Program-made: the position numbers and the translations under genes
DNA from: Acidobacteria bacterium 37-71-11
Lineage (GTDB): Bacteria; Acidobacteriota; Thermoanaerobaculia; Thermoanaerobaculales; Thermoanaerobaculaceae
Reading direction: 5' to 3'
DNA length: 17,526 nt
Assembly: GCA_002279285.1 (NCBI GenBank)
Contig: NCBR01000015.1
Location: forward strand, 1 to 17,526
The notes under the pieces: generated by a model
Databases searched by the model: none
Told to the model about the DNA's origin: nothing
Seen by the model: the letters and a program-made list of their open reading frames with translations, nothing else
In this document: piece by piece, positions 1-6,236 of the stretch
Position numbering within the stretch: position 1 is the first letter of the stretch
Layout of the letters: the number at the start of each line of letters is the position of its first letter

Positions 1-2
1 CG

Positions 3-56
3 AGGTTCGGCAGTGTGATCGCTGACCTGCGCGATGCCGCCGAGGCGCGCGCGTGA
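3..56 (+). CDS. 3' end of an upstream phage gene (partial)
   Basis: An open frame enters from the window edge and encodes RFGSVIADLRDAAEARA before a TGA at 54-56. The stop overlaps the GTG start of the next gene in a GTGA arrangement, which suggests translational coupling inside a phage structural operon. Only 17 residues are visible, so no family can be assigned. It is called coding because of the frame, the 4-base overlap and the phage-like gene that follows. Confidence 0.45.
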   Translation, partial: RFGSVIADLRDAAEARA

Positions 57-475
57 TCGACCTTTGCGCCAGTGACCTGTACACCAAGGTGCAGGCCATC
101 CCGGCGATCGCCACGGCTACCGGCCTCGCTGTCGGTGGCAAATCACCCGACCCCGGCATGACCAAGATGACACTGCCGGCGGCATGGATTCTGTTTGAAG
201 CCGCGCAGAGCACGGTGGACGCCAACAGCCGGCTACCCAGCACTAACCTGCCGGCGCTGCTGAGCTATGCCGTGATGCTCTACGTGCCCTACATCAGCCA
301 GCCAGACCTCATCACCAACCAGTTGCCGCTGATCGAGCTGGTCGCCAAGACCGTGCACGGTACCGAGGCGCCCACCGGCCAGCGCTGGCGCTTCACCACC
401 ACCAAGCTGGTGCTGGTCAATCCCGACCGCATGGGCTATCGCCTGACGTTCCTGGTGGACGCCGGCTCGCTGTAA
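53..475 (+). CDS. Phage tail completion/terminator-like protein
   Basis: This 140-residue protein starts at a GTG overlapping the preceding stop. It has no signal peptide or membrane segment. Its size, its place just before a tail-tube-like gene, and a mixed alpha/beta pattern (AAWILFEAAQ near residue 43, then YAVMLYVPYI near 72 and MGYRLTFLVDAGSL at the C-terminus) resemble the Gp37/DUF1834-like tail terminator or completion proteins of Mu-like and lambda-like phages. These cap the tail tube and join it to the head. The assignment rests on context and overall pattern, not on a diagnostic motif; a generic tail assembly protein is also possible. Base composition here is visibly less GC-extreme than after position 1000. 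An intrinsic terminator follows 23 bases downstream. Confidence 0.6.
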   Translation: MIDLCASDLYTKVQAIPAIATATGLAVGGKSPDPGMTKMTLPAAWILFEAAQSTVDANSRLPSTNLPALLSYAVMLYVPYISQPDLITNQLPLIELVAKTVHGTEAPTGQRWRFTTTKLVLVNPDRMGYRLTFLVDAGSL

Positions 476-498
476 ACCGCTCCACCGCTTCATCTGTG

Positions 499-520
499 AG
501 CCGCCTCCGGGCGGCTTTTT
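499..520 (+). terminator. Intrinsic terminator after the tail completion gene
   Basis: AGCCGCC (499-505) pairs perfectly with GGCGGCT (510-516) around a TCCG loop and runs directly into five T residues (516-520). This is a textbook Rho-independent terminator, or an attenuator, between two phage tail genes. It would lower read-through into, or separate, the highly expressed tail-tube gene at 560. No promoter for that gene is obvious in the remaining 40 bases. Confidence 0.8.
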
Positions 521-559
521 CGTTTCCGCCTTCCGCGTGACCCACCTGGAGATCGTCCC

Positions 560-982
560 ATGTCCGCACTTTCCGACACCACCTACTACATCGGCCAGGG
601 CCAGTGCTTCTGGGCACCGCGGCAGTCCAACGGCCCCATTATCGGCGGCTACAACTACTTCGGCGACACCCAGTCGCTGCAGGTCAACTCCAAGCAGAAG
701 ACCGTCGAGGTCGAGGAAAACACGACCGGATTCGGCGGCACGGCGTTGTATGCGCCGGTCGCGATCCCGATCGCCATCAAACTGCAGCTCACGCAGTGGG
801 AGATGGCTAACCTCGCGCTCGCCACCTACGGCGCCAACAGTGGCGCAGGAGTTGGTGGCAGCGTGACGGCGGAAACGTCCACGGCGTACAACGGCCAAAC
901 GACCTATCTGGCGAACATCGGCATCAGCGCGCTGACGCTCACCACGGCCGGCACGACGCCAACGGCGCTGGTCGAGGGCACC
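560..982 (+). pseudogene. Truncated phage major tail (tube) protein gene
   Basis: The first roughly 140 codons of the chimeric frame encode a soluble beta-rich protein with no signal peptide. It begins SALSDTTYYIGQGQCFW, contains GDTQSLQVNSKQKTVEVEEN around residues 35-54 and ends in a Thr/Ala-rich stretch ALTLTTAGTTPTALVEGT. The 'label, then contrast to background' layout and the upstream tail completion gene fit a siphovirus or Mu-like major tail tube protein, which polymerises into the tail tube. Such proteins are usually longer, so the 3' part is missing and is replaced by prfA. The family call rests on pattern and context and is not certain. Confidence 0.55.
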
Positions 983-1558
983 GGCGCGTACTCCCGGCTC
1001 AAGTACGAGTCGGGCGTGCATCGCGTGCAACGCGTCCCGGCCACCGAGGCCTCGGGACGGATCCACACCTCGGCGGCGACGGTGGCGGTGCTGCCGGAGG
1101 CCGAGGAGGTCGAGGTCCAGGTCGACGCCAAGGACCTCCGCATCGACACGTTCTGTTCCTCGGGCGCCGGCGGCCAGTCGGTCAACACGACCTACTCCGC
1201 GATCCGCATCACCCACCTGCCCTCCAACATCGTCGTCCAGTGCCAGGACGAGCGCAGCCAGCAGCAGAACCGCCTCAAGGCGATGCGCATCCTCAAGGCT
1301 CGCCTGTACGAGGCCGCACAGCAGGAGCAGCAGGACCAGGTCGCGGCCGAACGCCGCTCGATGGTCGGCAGCGGCGACCGCTCGGAGAAGATCCGCACCT
1401 ACAACTTCCCGCAGTCGCGCGTCACCGATCACCGCATCGGCTTCACCACCCACCGTCTCGCCGAGATCCTCGACGGCAACCTCGACCTCCTCCTCGACCC
1501 GCTCATCGCCCAGCTCCAGGCCGAGCGGCTCGAGCGCGAGCTGGCCTCCACCGGATGA
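560..1558 (+). CDS. prfA: Chimeric ORF: phage tail protein N-terminus joined to release factor 1 C-terminus
   Basis: One 332-codon frame holds two unrelated proteins. Residues 1 to about 141 (from SALSDTTYYIGQGQCFW) look like a phage tail-tube protein. From about residue 139 it is bacterial RF1, which reads UAA/UAG codons and hydrolyses peptidyl-tRNA. The RF1 part has SRLKYESGVHRVQRV, the stop-codon-reading tripeptide PAT (160-162), the GGQ catalytic loop (204-206), CQDERSQ, RTYNFPQSRVTDHR and the usual C-terminal helix. RF1 is normally about 360 residues. The N-terminal domain and part of domain 2, roughly 170-180 residues, are absent. The start is supported by GGAG at 550-553, eight bases before the ATG. 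The stop overlaps the next ATG, so the RF1 half is in its native operon. The fused product is unlikely to be a functional RF1. A chimeric assembly or a rare genomic rearrangement should be suspected. Confidence 0.9.
   Translation: MSALSDTTYYIGQGQCFWAPRQSNGPIIGGYNYFGDTQSLQVNSKQKTVEVEENTTGFGGTALYAPVAIPIAIKLQLTQWEMANLALATYGANSGAGVGGSVTAETSTAYNGQTTYLANIGISALTLTTAGTTPTALVEGTGAYSRLKYESGVHRVQRVPATEASGRIHTSAATVAVLPEAEEVEVQVDAKDLRIDTFCSSGAGGQSVNTTYSAIRITHLPSNIVVQCQDERSQQQNRLKAMRILKARLYEAAQQEQQDQVAAERRSMVGSGDRSEKIRTYNFPQSRVTDHRIGFTTHRLAEILDGNLDLLLDPLIAQLQAERLERELASTG
971..988 (+). other. Phage/prfA junction
   Basis: Codons 138-143 read V-E-G-T-G-A. In ordinary RF1 proteins this place reads like EGxGxYSRLKYESG. 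In tail proteins a similar V-E-G-T-D/N string often follows a Thr-rich strand. The seam therefore lies within a short stretch (about 12-15 bases) that both parents could share, which is the expected signature of either microhomology joining or an assembly-graph crossover. The exact breakpoint cannot be fixed from this sequence alone. Confidence 0.6.
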
Positions 1559-2052
1559 GCGCCCGCGAAGACCGCCGGGGCGCCACGCCGCCTCCCCGAA
1601 CCGACCCCGCGCCGGCCCTGGGCGGCTGGCGGCGCCTGTTTCACCGCCCCCGCATGCTCGGCGAAGTGAGTTTCGTGTTCGGCGCCGCCCTCATCATGGC
1701 CCTGGCCGGCGCGGCGCTGGCGTTCGGCATGCCGCCGATCAGGCTGCTCCCGACCGATGCCCCGGCGACGCGGCTGTTCGTGCAAGGGTCCGTCGGGTTC
1801 GGCCTTGGCTGGTGGGGCGGGTTGTTCTGGAGCACCGCGCTCGTCTTCTACGCGCGCCGTGTCCCCCTGCTGCCGCCGCTCGGCGCGATGAGGCTCGCCA
1901 CCTGGGTCGCGGCGGCAATCCTCGCTGCGGCGTCGCTCGCGCTGCGCGCCGGCGGAGCGTCGGTGGTGTTGAGCATCGGCGCCGGTCTGGTCGCGGCGAC
2001 CGTCGCCGCGCGCCTCGTCGTGGCGCGCGCCGCCAACCGGGAGGGCCAATGA
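1555..2052 (+). CDS. Four-helix membrane protein of unknown function
   Basis: This 165-residue protein starts at the ATG that overlaps the prfA stop (ATGA) and itself ends in an ATGA overlap with prmC, so the three genes are translationally coupled. After a charged, Pro-rich cytoplasmic tail of about 35 residues, four hydrophobic segments are visible near residues 39-59, 79-99, 115-131 and 135-157. The second is Gly/Trp-rich (FGLGWWGGLFW). The size and pattern are reminiscent of small AtpI-like or other integral membrane proteins, but I do not recognise a family. A membrane protein wedged between prfA and prmC is unusual, since those genes are normally direct neighbours. The longer in-frame ORF starting at 1240 only overlaps prfA and is not used. 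Confidence 0.75.
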   Translation: MSAREDRRGATPPPRTDPAPALGGWRRLFHRPRMLGEVSFVFGAALIMALAGAALAFGMPPIRLLPTDAPATRLFVQGSVGFGLGWWGGLFWSTALVFYARRVPLLPPLGAMRLATWVAAAILAAASLALRAGGASVVLSIGAGLVAATVAARLVVARAANREGQ

Positions 2053-2885
2053 CAATTGCTCAGCTGCAGGCGGAAGCGGCGGCGGCGCTGACCGCCGGAG
2101 ACGGCTTGCCCAACCCGCGCCGCGAGGCGCGCTGGCTGCTCGCCTGCGCGCTCGGACGCCCGGAAGCCTGGCTGCTCGCGCACGCGGAGGACCCGGTCGC
2201 CGAAGGCGCGGAAGCGCTCTTCCGCGCTTGGATCTCGCGCCGCGCGGCGGGTGAGCCGGCGCATTACATCGTCGGCTCGTGCCCGTTCTGGGGCCGCCTC
2301 TTCGCCGTCACCCCCGCCGTCCTGATCCCGCGACCCGAGACCGAGCTGATCGTGGAGTGCGCCCTCACCGTGCCGGAGCCGGCGCAGCCCCGAATCCTCG
2401 ACGTCGGCACCGGCTCCGGCTGCCTCGCGGTAACGCTTGCGCTCGAGTTTCCCGGCGCGGCCGTCGTCGCGACCGACGTTTCGGCCGAAGCGGTCGCGGT
2501 CGCCGCGGGCAACGCACGCGCCCTGGGCGCGAGCGTCCGCTTCGCCGCCGGAGACCTCGCGGCGCACGTGCGCGGCGAGTTCGACCTCGTGGTCGCGAAC
2601 CTCCCCTACGTCCCCGCCGACGAGATCCCGGGCCTCGCCGTCGAGATCCGCGCGCACGAGCCGCACGTCGCCCTCGCCGGCGGCGAGGACGGCGCCGACC
2701 TCCTGCGGGCGTTCATGACGGACCTGCCGCGGCTGCTGGCGCCCGGCGGTCATGCGATGCTCGAGATGGGCCCGCGCCAGCGCTCGGGGCTGCGGGCCGC
2801 CGTCGCCGCGAGCGGCCTCGTCGAAATCCACCGCGGCCTCGACCACGCCGGCATCGAGCGCGTCCTCGTCCTGCGCCGTTCGTAA
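2049..2885 (+). CDS. prmC: Peptide chain release factor N5-glutamine methyltransferase
   Basis: This is PrmC/HemK (278 residues), which methylates the Gln of the GGQ motif in RF1 and RF2 using S-adenosylmethionine in the cytoplasm. The N-terminal helical domain has R-x-EARWLLACALG (25-36). The linker has GEPAHYIVG (68-76), F-x-V-TPAVLIPRPETE (85-99), the family hallmark. The SAM-binding motif I is DVGTGSGCLA (118-127). The substrate-Gln motif is NLPY (184-187) instead of the common NPPY; the Asn, second Pro and Tyr that contact the glutamine are kept. The length matches the family. The ATG overlaps the stop of the membrane protein, placing it in the prfA operon with its own substrate. The gene ends just before a repeat tract. 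Confidence 0.95.
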   Translation: MTIAQLQAEAAAALTAGDGLPNPRREARWLLACALGRPEAWLLAHAEDPVAEGAEALFRAWISRRAAGEPAHYIVGSCPFWGRLFAVTPAVLIPRPETELIVECALTVPEPAQPRILDVGTGSGCLAVTLALEFPGAAVVATDVSAEAVAVAAGNARALGASVRFAAGDLAAHVRGEFDLVVANLPYVPADEIPGLAVEIRAHEPHVALAGGEDGADLLRAFMTDLPRLLAPGGHAMLEMGPRQRSGLRAAVAASGLVEIHRGLDHAGIERVLVLRRS

Positions 2886-3035
2886 GACCGGGGTCCGGGC
2901 ACCGGGCTCCGGGGATGCGAAGACGTGGGTCGTGGATCGTGGGTCGTGGATCGTGGGTCGTGGATCGTGGGTCGTGGATCGTGGGTCGTGGATCGTGGGT
3001 CGTGAATCGTGGGTGGTGGTCAGTGGTCAGAGACG
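2884..3035 (+). repeat. Dispersed GTGG-rich intergenic repeat, copy 1
   Basis: Directly after prmC comes AAGACCGGGGTC (2884-2895), a CCGGG-rich head, then GAAGACGTGG (2919-2928), a run of GTGGGTCGTGGATC units and a GTGGTCAGTGGTCAGAG tail (3016-3032). The same modules recur at 9357-9456, 10071-10120 and, inverted, 15697-15795. AAGACCGGGGTC is identical at 9430-9441, and GACGTGGGTCGTGG is identical at 2922-2935 and 9376-9389. All copies are intergenic. This one separates convergent prmC and permease genes. No open frame in it is credible. Confidence 0.8.
2925..3008 (+). repeat. Tandem repeat, 14-bp unit, six copies
   Basis: The unit GTGGGTCGTGGATC is repeated head to tail at 2925, 2939, 2953, 2967 and 2981 without a mismatch. 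A sixth copy at 2995-3008 has one change (GTGAATC for GTGGATC). A degenerate seventh (GTGGGTGGTGGTCA) begins at 3009. Each unit is itself a doublet of a GTGGGTC/GTGGATC heptad. The array lies inside dispersed-repeat copy 1 and looks like a local slippage expansion of its core. There are no spacers, so it is not a CRISPR. Confidence 0.95.
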
Positions 3036-3082
3036 GCCGTGGGAACCCCTCCAGGGTTGCGTCCGCTATCGGCGGCGCCTGA

Positions 3083-4315
3083 CTACCCGCGGAGGGCTTC
3101 GACCGGGGTGAGTCGCGCGGCTGCGAGCGACGGGAACACCCCCGCGAACAACCCCACCGCCACGGCGAACCCGATGCCGAGCACGAGACCCAGCGGCGCC
3201 AGCGGCAGCCCGGCCTCGAACGACCCCGAAATCAGCCGCGTCACGACCACCCCGAGCCCGCATCCGAGCAGGCCGCCGAGCGCCGACAGGCTCGTGGACT
3301 CGACGAGGAACTGCACCAAAATCGCCCGGTCGGACGCCCCGATCGCCTTGCGCAGTCCGATCTCGTACAGGCGCTCGGCGAGCGAGATCTTGAGCACCGA
3401 GTAGATGCCGACTCCGCCGACGAGAAGCGAGATGCCGGCGATCGCCGCCATGACGATCGTCCAGTTGCGCAGCATCTCGCGGATCCGGGCCTCGGCCTTG
3501 AAGATCTCGTCGGCGACGTTCTCGAGGTGAAAGTCGCCGACGCCATGGTGGGCGCGCCGGACCAGCCGCTCCGTCTCGGCCTGCACCGCCGAGAAGTGTT
3601 CCTCGTCCGAGCTCTTGATCATCAGGAGGGCGATCCGGTCGCCGCCGCGCAGGTACGCGCGGAACGCCTGGAGCCCCACCAGGACGCCGTTCATCTCGCG
3701 CCGTCCGGAGCCGCCGTCGTTGACCTGGTTGTTGCCGATCCTGGCCTCGACGCCGATTACCCGGAAGATCGCGCCGCCGAGGCGGATCTCGCGGCCGATG
3801 GGATCCGCCGTTCCGAACATCGCCTCGGCAAGCTCCGCGCCCAGGACCGCGACCCGCCGCCGCGCGTCCTCGTCGCGGGCGTCGAAGAAGCGTCCCGAAC
3901 TGACCTTCCGGTTGCGCACCTCGGCGTACGACGGGGTGACGCCGTACACCCGCACCCGCCGCTCCTCGCCGCCGCCCTTTGCGATCATGTCCATCGCCGA
4001 CAGGGCCGCCACCGCGTCGTAGTCGCTGCCCCACTTGACGAGGGAGTCGACGTCGCTGATCGCGAGGCCGTTGGAGAACTGCACCTTCTTGCGCTCGAGC
4101 GGCGTCTGCGGCGCCCGCTGCGAGATGAACATGACGCCGTCGTAGCCGAGGCCCTTGATCCCCTCCCACACCATCACCTTGATCGCCTCGATCATCGTCA
4201 CCATCACGACGACCGCGAGGGTGCCGAGGACCACGCCGACCAGGGTCAGGCCGGAGCGCATCTTGTGGCCCCAGATCTCGGCGAACGTCGTGCGGACGGC
4301 TTCCCAGAACGCCAT
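3083..4315 (-). CDS. ABC transporter permease, FtsX/MacB type (second of two)
   Basis: This 410-residue inner-membrane permease has the MacB layout: an N-terminal helix near residues 20-45 (GLTLVGVVLGTLAVVVM), a large periplasmic MacB-PCD-like domain, and three C-terminal helices. The cytoplasmic coupling motif is YEIGLRKAIGA (317-327) and it ends in the family's AARLTPVEALRG. The ATG overlaps the stop of the upstream permease by one base (TGATG). With the adaptor, ATPase and other permease it should form a tripartite-type exporter or mechanotransmission ABC complex. The substrate could be a macrolide-like compound, peptide or lipoprotein and cannot be told from sequence. A longer in-frame ORF upstream only overlaps the neighbour. 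It is the last gene of the operon, ending in TAG before the repeat tract. Confidence 0.92.
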   Translation of the reverse strand: MAFWEAVRTTFAEIWGHKMRSGLTLVGVVLGTLAVVVMVTMIEAIKVMVWEGIKGLGYDGVMFISQRAPQTPLERKKVQFSNGLAISDVDSLVKWGSDYDAVAALSAMDMIAKGGGEERRVRVYGVTPSYAEVRNRKVSSGRFFDARDEDARRRVAVLGAELAEAMFGTADPIGREIRLGGAIFRVIGVEARIGNNQVNDGGSGRREMNGVLVGLQAFRAYLRGGDRIALLMIKSSDEEHFSAVQAETERLVRRAHHGVGDFHLENVADEIFKAEARIREMLRNWTIVMAAIAGISLLVGGVGIYSVLKISLAERLYEIGLRKAIGASDRAILVQFLVESTSLSALGGLLGCGLGVVVTRLISGSFEAGLPLAPLGLVLGIGFAVAVGLFAGVFPSLAAARLTPVEALRG

Positions 4316-5547
4316 CACTCGTACCTCAGCGCGACGACCGGGTCGAGCCGCGCGCCCCGCACGGCGGGGTAGAACCCCGCGACCAGCCCCACGACCGCCG
4401 CGGCGACGACCGAGACCACCAGCATCGCCGGGGTGAGGGCGGCGGTCTGGCCGAGCAGCGCTGCGATTCCGTGCACGAACCCGATGCCCACCGCGAGACC
4501 GAGGACCGCCCCGATGCCGGTCACGACCAGCATCTCGCACATGAACTGCACGGCGATGTGCCACCCCTTGGCGCCGAGCGCCTTGCGCACCCCCACCTCG
4601 CGCATCCGCTCGGTGAACGAGGCGAGCAGGATGTTGGCGTTCACGATGATGCTCACGATCAGCGAGATCAGCCCGCAGATCATGAAGGTGAGGTCGTACA
4701 CCTTGCCCTGCTGGTCCATCTGCTGCAGGCGGTCGATGCGGGCGTAGACCTGGAAGTCCTCCGCGCCGTGCCGGGCGAGCAGCAGACGCTTCACGGCGGG
4801 CACCGCCTCCTTGGCCGCCTTGCGGTCGGCCAGGCGCATGGAGATCTCGTCGATGGACTTCGAGCCCGCCCCGACCTGGCGCACCTGCAGCGCGGTCACC
4901 GGGACAAGGATCAACTCGTTCATCCACTCCAGCGAGTTGTAGGTCTCGGCCTTGTTCCAGTAGAACTCGCGGTACTTGAGCACGCCCACGACGCCGTACA
5001 TGGTGTCCCCGAGCCGGATCGTCCGGCCGACCGGGTCATCGCTGCCGAAGTACTCCCGGGCGCGGGTCGCGCCGAGCACGCATACCGCGCTGCGGGTCGC
5101 GATGTCGTCATCGCCGATGAAGCGGCCGCGCTCGACGAGGAGCTCGTGCAGTTCCTGGTAGCGCGGCGCGACGCCCGAGACGCTCTCGTTGCGGGTCAGC
5201 CGCGCCGTGCGCACCGGCAGGTAGCGCTCGACCGTGGGCTCGACCAGGTCGAAGCCCGGCACCGACGCCCGTACCGCCGCGACGTCGTCCATCGTGAGGC
5301 CGAGGCTCGCCTTCTCGCGCGCCGAGGTGCGGACGTTTTCCAACGGCTTCGACCACACCATGCACTTGAGCACCCCGCCCGACTCGGCGTAGAACTTCAG
5401 GCTCTGCGCCCGGCCGCCCGCCGTCAGCCCCATCGTGCCGATCACCGAGCCGACGCCGAGCACGACCCCGAGGGTCTGCAGGGCGGTGCGGCCGGCGTGC
5501 GCGCGCACCTCGGCGAAGCCGTCCGCGACGGCCATCGCGAGGTTCAC
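4315..5547 (-). CDS. ABC transporter permease, FtsX/MacB type (first of two)
   Basis: This 410-residue permease is a diverged paralogue of the gene just downstream. It has an N-terminal helix near residues 22-44 (TLGVVLGVGSVIGTMGL), a periplasmic domain of about 240 residues, and three C-terminal helices. The coupling motif is REVGVRKALGA (316-326) and the C-terminus is the typical GARLDPVVALRYE. It starts with GTG overlapping the ATPase stop (GTGA) and ends overlapping the next permease. Two separate, equal-length permeases in one operon suggest a heterodimeric transporter, whereas classical MacB is a homodimer with the ATPase fused to the permease. Its substrate is not known. Confidence 0.92.
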   Translation of the reverse strand: MNLAMAVADGFAEVRAHAGRTALQTLGVVLGVGSVIGTMGLTAGGRAQSLKFYAESGGVLKCMVWSKPLENVRTSAREKASLGLTMDDVAAVRASVPGFDLVEPTVERYLPVRTARLTRNESVSGVAPRYQELHELLVERGRFIGDDDIATRSAVCVLGATRAREYFGSDDPVGRTIRLGDTMYGVVGVLKYREFYWNKAETYNSLEWMNELILVPVTALQVRQVGAGSKSIDEISMRLADRKAAKEAVPAVKRLLLARHGAEDFQVYARIDRLQQMDQQGKVYDLTFMICGLISLIVSIIVNANILLASFTERMREVGVRKALGAKGWHIAVQFMCEMLVVTGIGAVLGLAVGIGFVHGIAALLGQTAALTPAMLVVSVVAAAVVGLVAGFYPAVRGARLDPVVALRYE

Positions 5548-6236
5548 GCGGCCGCCCTTTCCCCGCCCTCGACGAGCCCGTCCACGATCCGCACGATCCT
5601 CTTGGCGTGGCGCGCGACCATCGGGTCATGGGTCACCAGGATCACGGTCTGGCCGGCGCGGTTCAGCTCGTCGAACAGCTCCATGACCTCGCCGCCGGTG
5701 CCCTGGTCCAGGTTCCCGGTCGGCTCGTCGGCCAGGAGCAGCGCCGGACCGGTCACCAGGGCGCGGGCGACCGCGGCGCGCTGGCGCTGGCCGCCGGAGA
5801 GCTGGCTCGGCAGCGACCGGCCGCGGTCGCCGAGGCCGACCCGGGCGAGGATCTCGCGCGAGCGCGCACGCCGCTCGTCGCCGCCGACGCCGCCGTACAG
5901 GAGCGGCAGCTCGACGTTACGCTGGAGGCTCGCCCGTGGGAGCAAATTGAACGCCTGGAAGACGAACCCGATGAACCGATTGCGCAGTTCGGCCAGGCGC
6001 CCGCGGGAGAGCTCGGCGACCTCCTCGCCGGCGAGACGGTAGGTGCCCTTCGTGGGCGTGTCGAGGCAGCCCAGGATGTGCATGAGCGTGGACTTGCCCG
6101 AGCCCGACGGCCCCATGACCGCGAGGTACTCGCCGCGCTCCACCTCGAGGTCGATGCCGCGCAGGGCGTGCACCGCGACGTCGCCCGCGTCGTAGGTCTT
6201 CCAGACCCCGGCGAGCTTCAGCAGGGGATCGCTCAC
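5544..6236 (-). CDS. ABC transporter ATP-binding protein, MacB/LolD type
   Basis: This 230-residue ATPase powers the two permeases. Visible motifs are Walker A GPSGSGKST (42-50), Q-loop Gln94, signature LSGGQ (146-150), Walker B ALLLADE (165-171) followed by PTGNLD, and switch His203 (VTHD). GPSGSGKSTLMHILGCLD and the PTGNLD string are typical of the LolD/MacB/FtsE branch. I chose the GTG at 6236 (VSDPLLKLAGVWKTY) because it overlaps the adaptor's stop in a GTGA arrangement. The in-frame extension further upstream is Arg-rich and lies inside the adaptor gene. It is stand-alone rather than fused to a permease as in MacB. Confidence 0.95.
   Translation of the reverse strand: MSDPLLKLAGVWKTYDAGDVAVHALRGIDLEVERGEYLAVMGPSGSGKSTLMHILGCLDTPTKGTYRLAGEEVAELSRGRLAELRNRFIGFVFQAFNLLPRASLQRNVELPLLYGGVGGDERRARSREILARVGLGDRGRSLPSQLSGGQRQRAAVARALVTGPALLLADEPTGNLDQGTGGEVMELFDELNRAGQTVILVTHDPMVARHAKRIVRIVDGLVEGGERAAA

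Noticed and set aside
233..1453. Long minus-strand open frame of 406 codons across the phage and prfA genes
   Set aside because: Low-complexity Arg/Asp/Val-rich translation, antisense to clear phage and RF1 coding sequence, no ribosome site; a shadow of high-GC coding DNA.
2925..3008. CRISPR array
   Set aside because: The units are contiguous 14-bp tandem repeats without spacers, and no cas gene is present.
2924..3111. Small protein with repeated WVVDRGSWIVGR-type residues
   Set aside because: It is only the translation of the 14-bp repeat array, lacks a ribosome site, and runs on from the prmC 3' end.
4471..6042. Plus-strand open frame of 523 codons over the permease and ATPase genes
   Set aside because: Antisense to well-supported ABC transporter genes; its His/Asp/Leu-rich translation is the typical antisense pattern of GC-rich genes.
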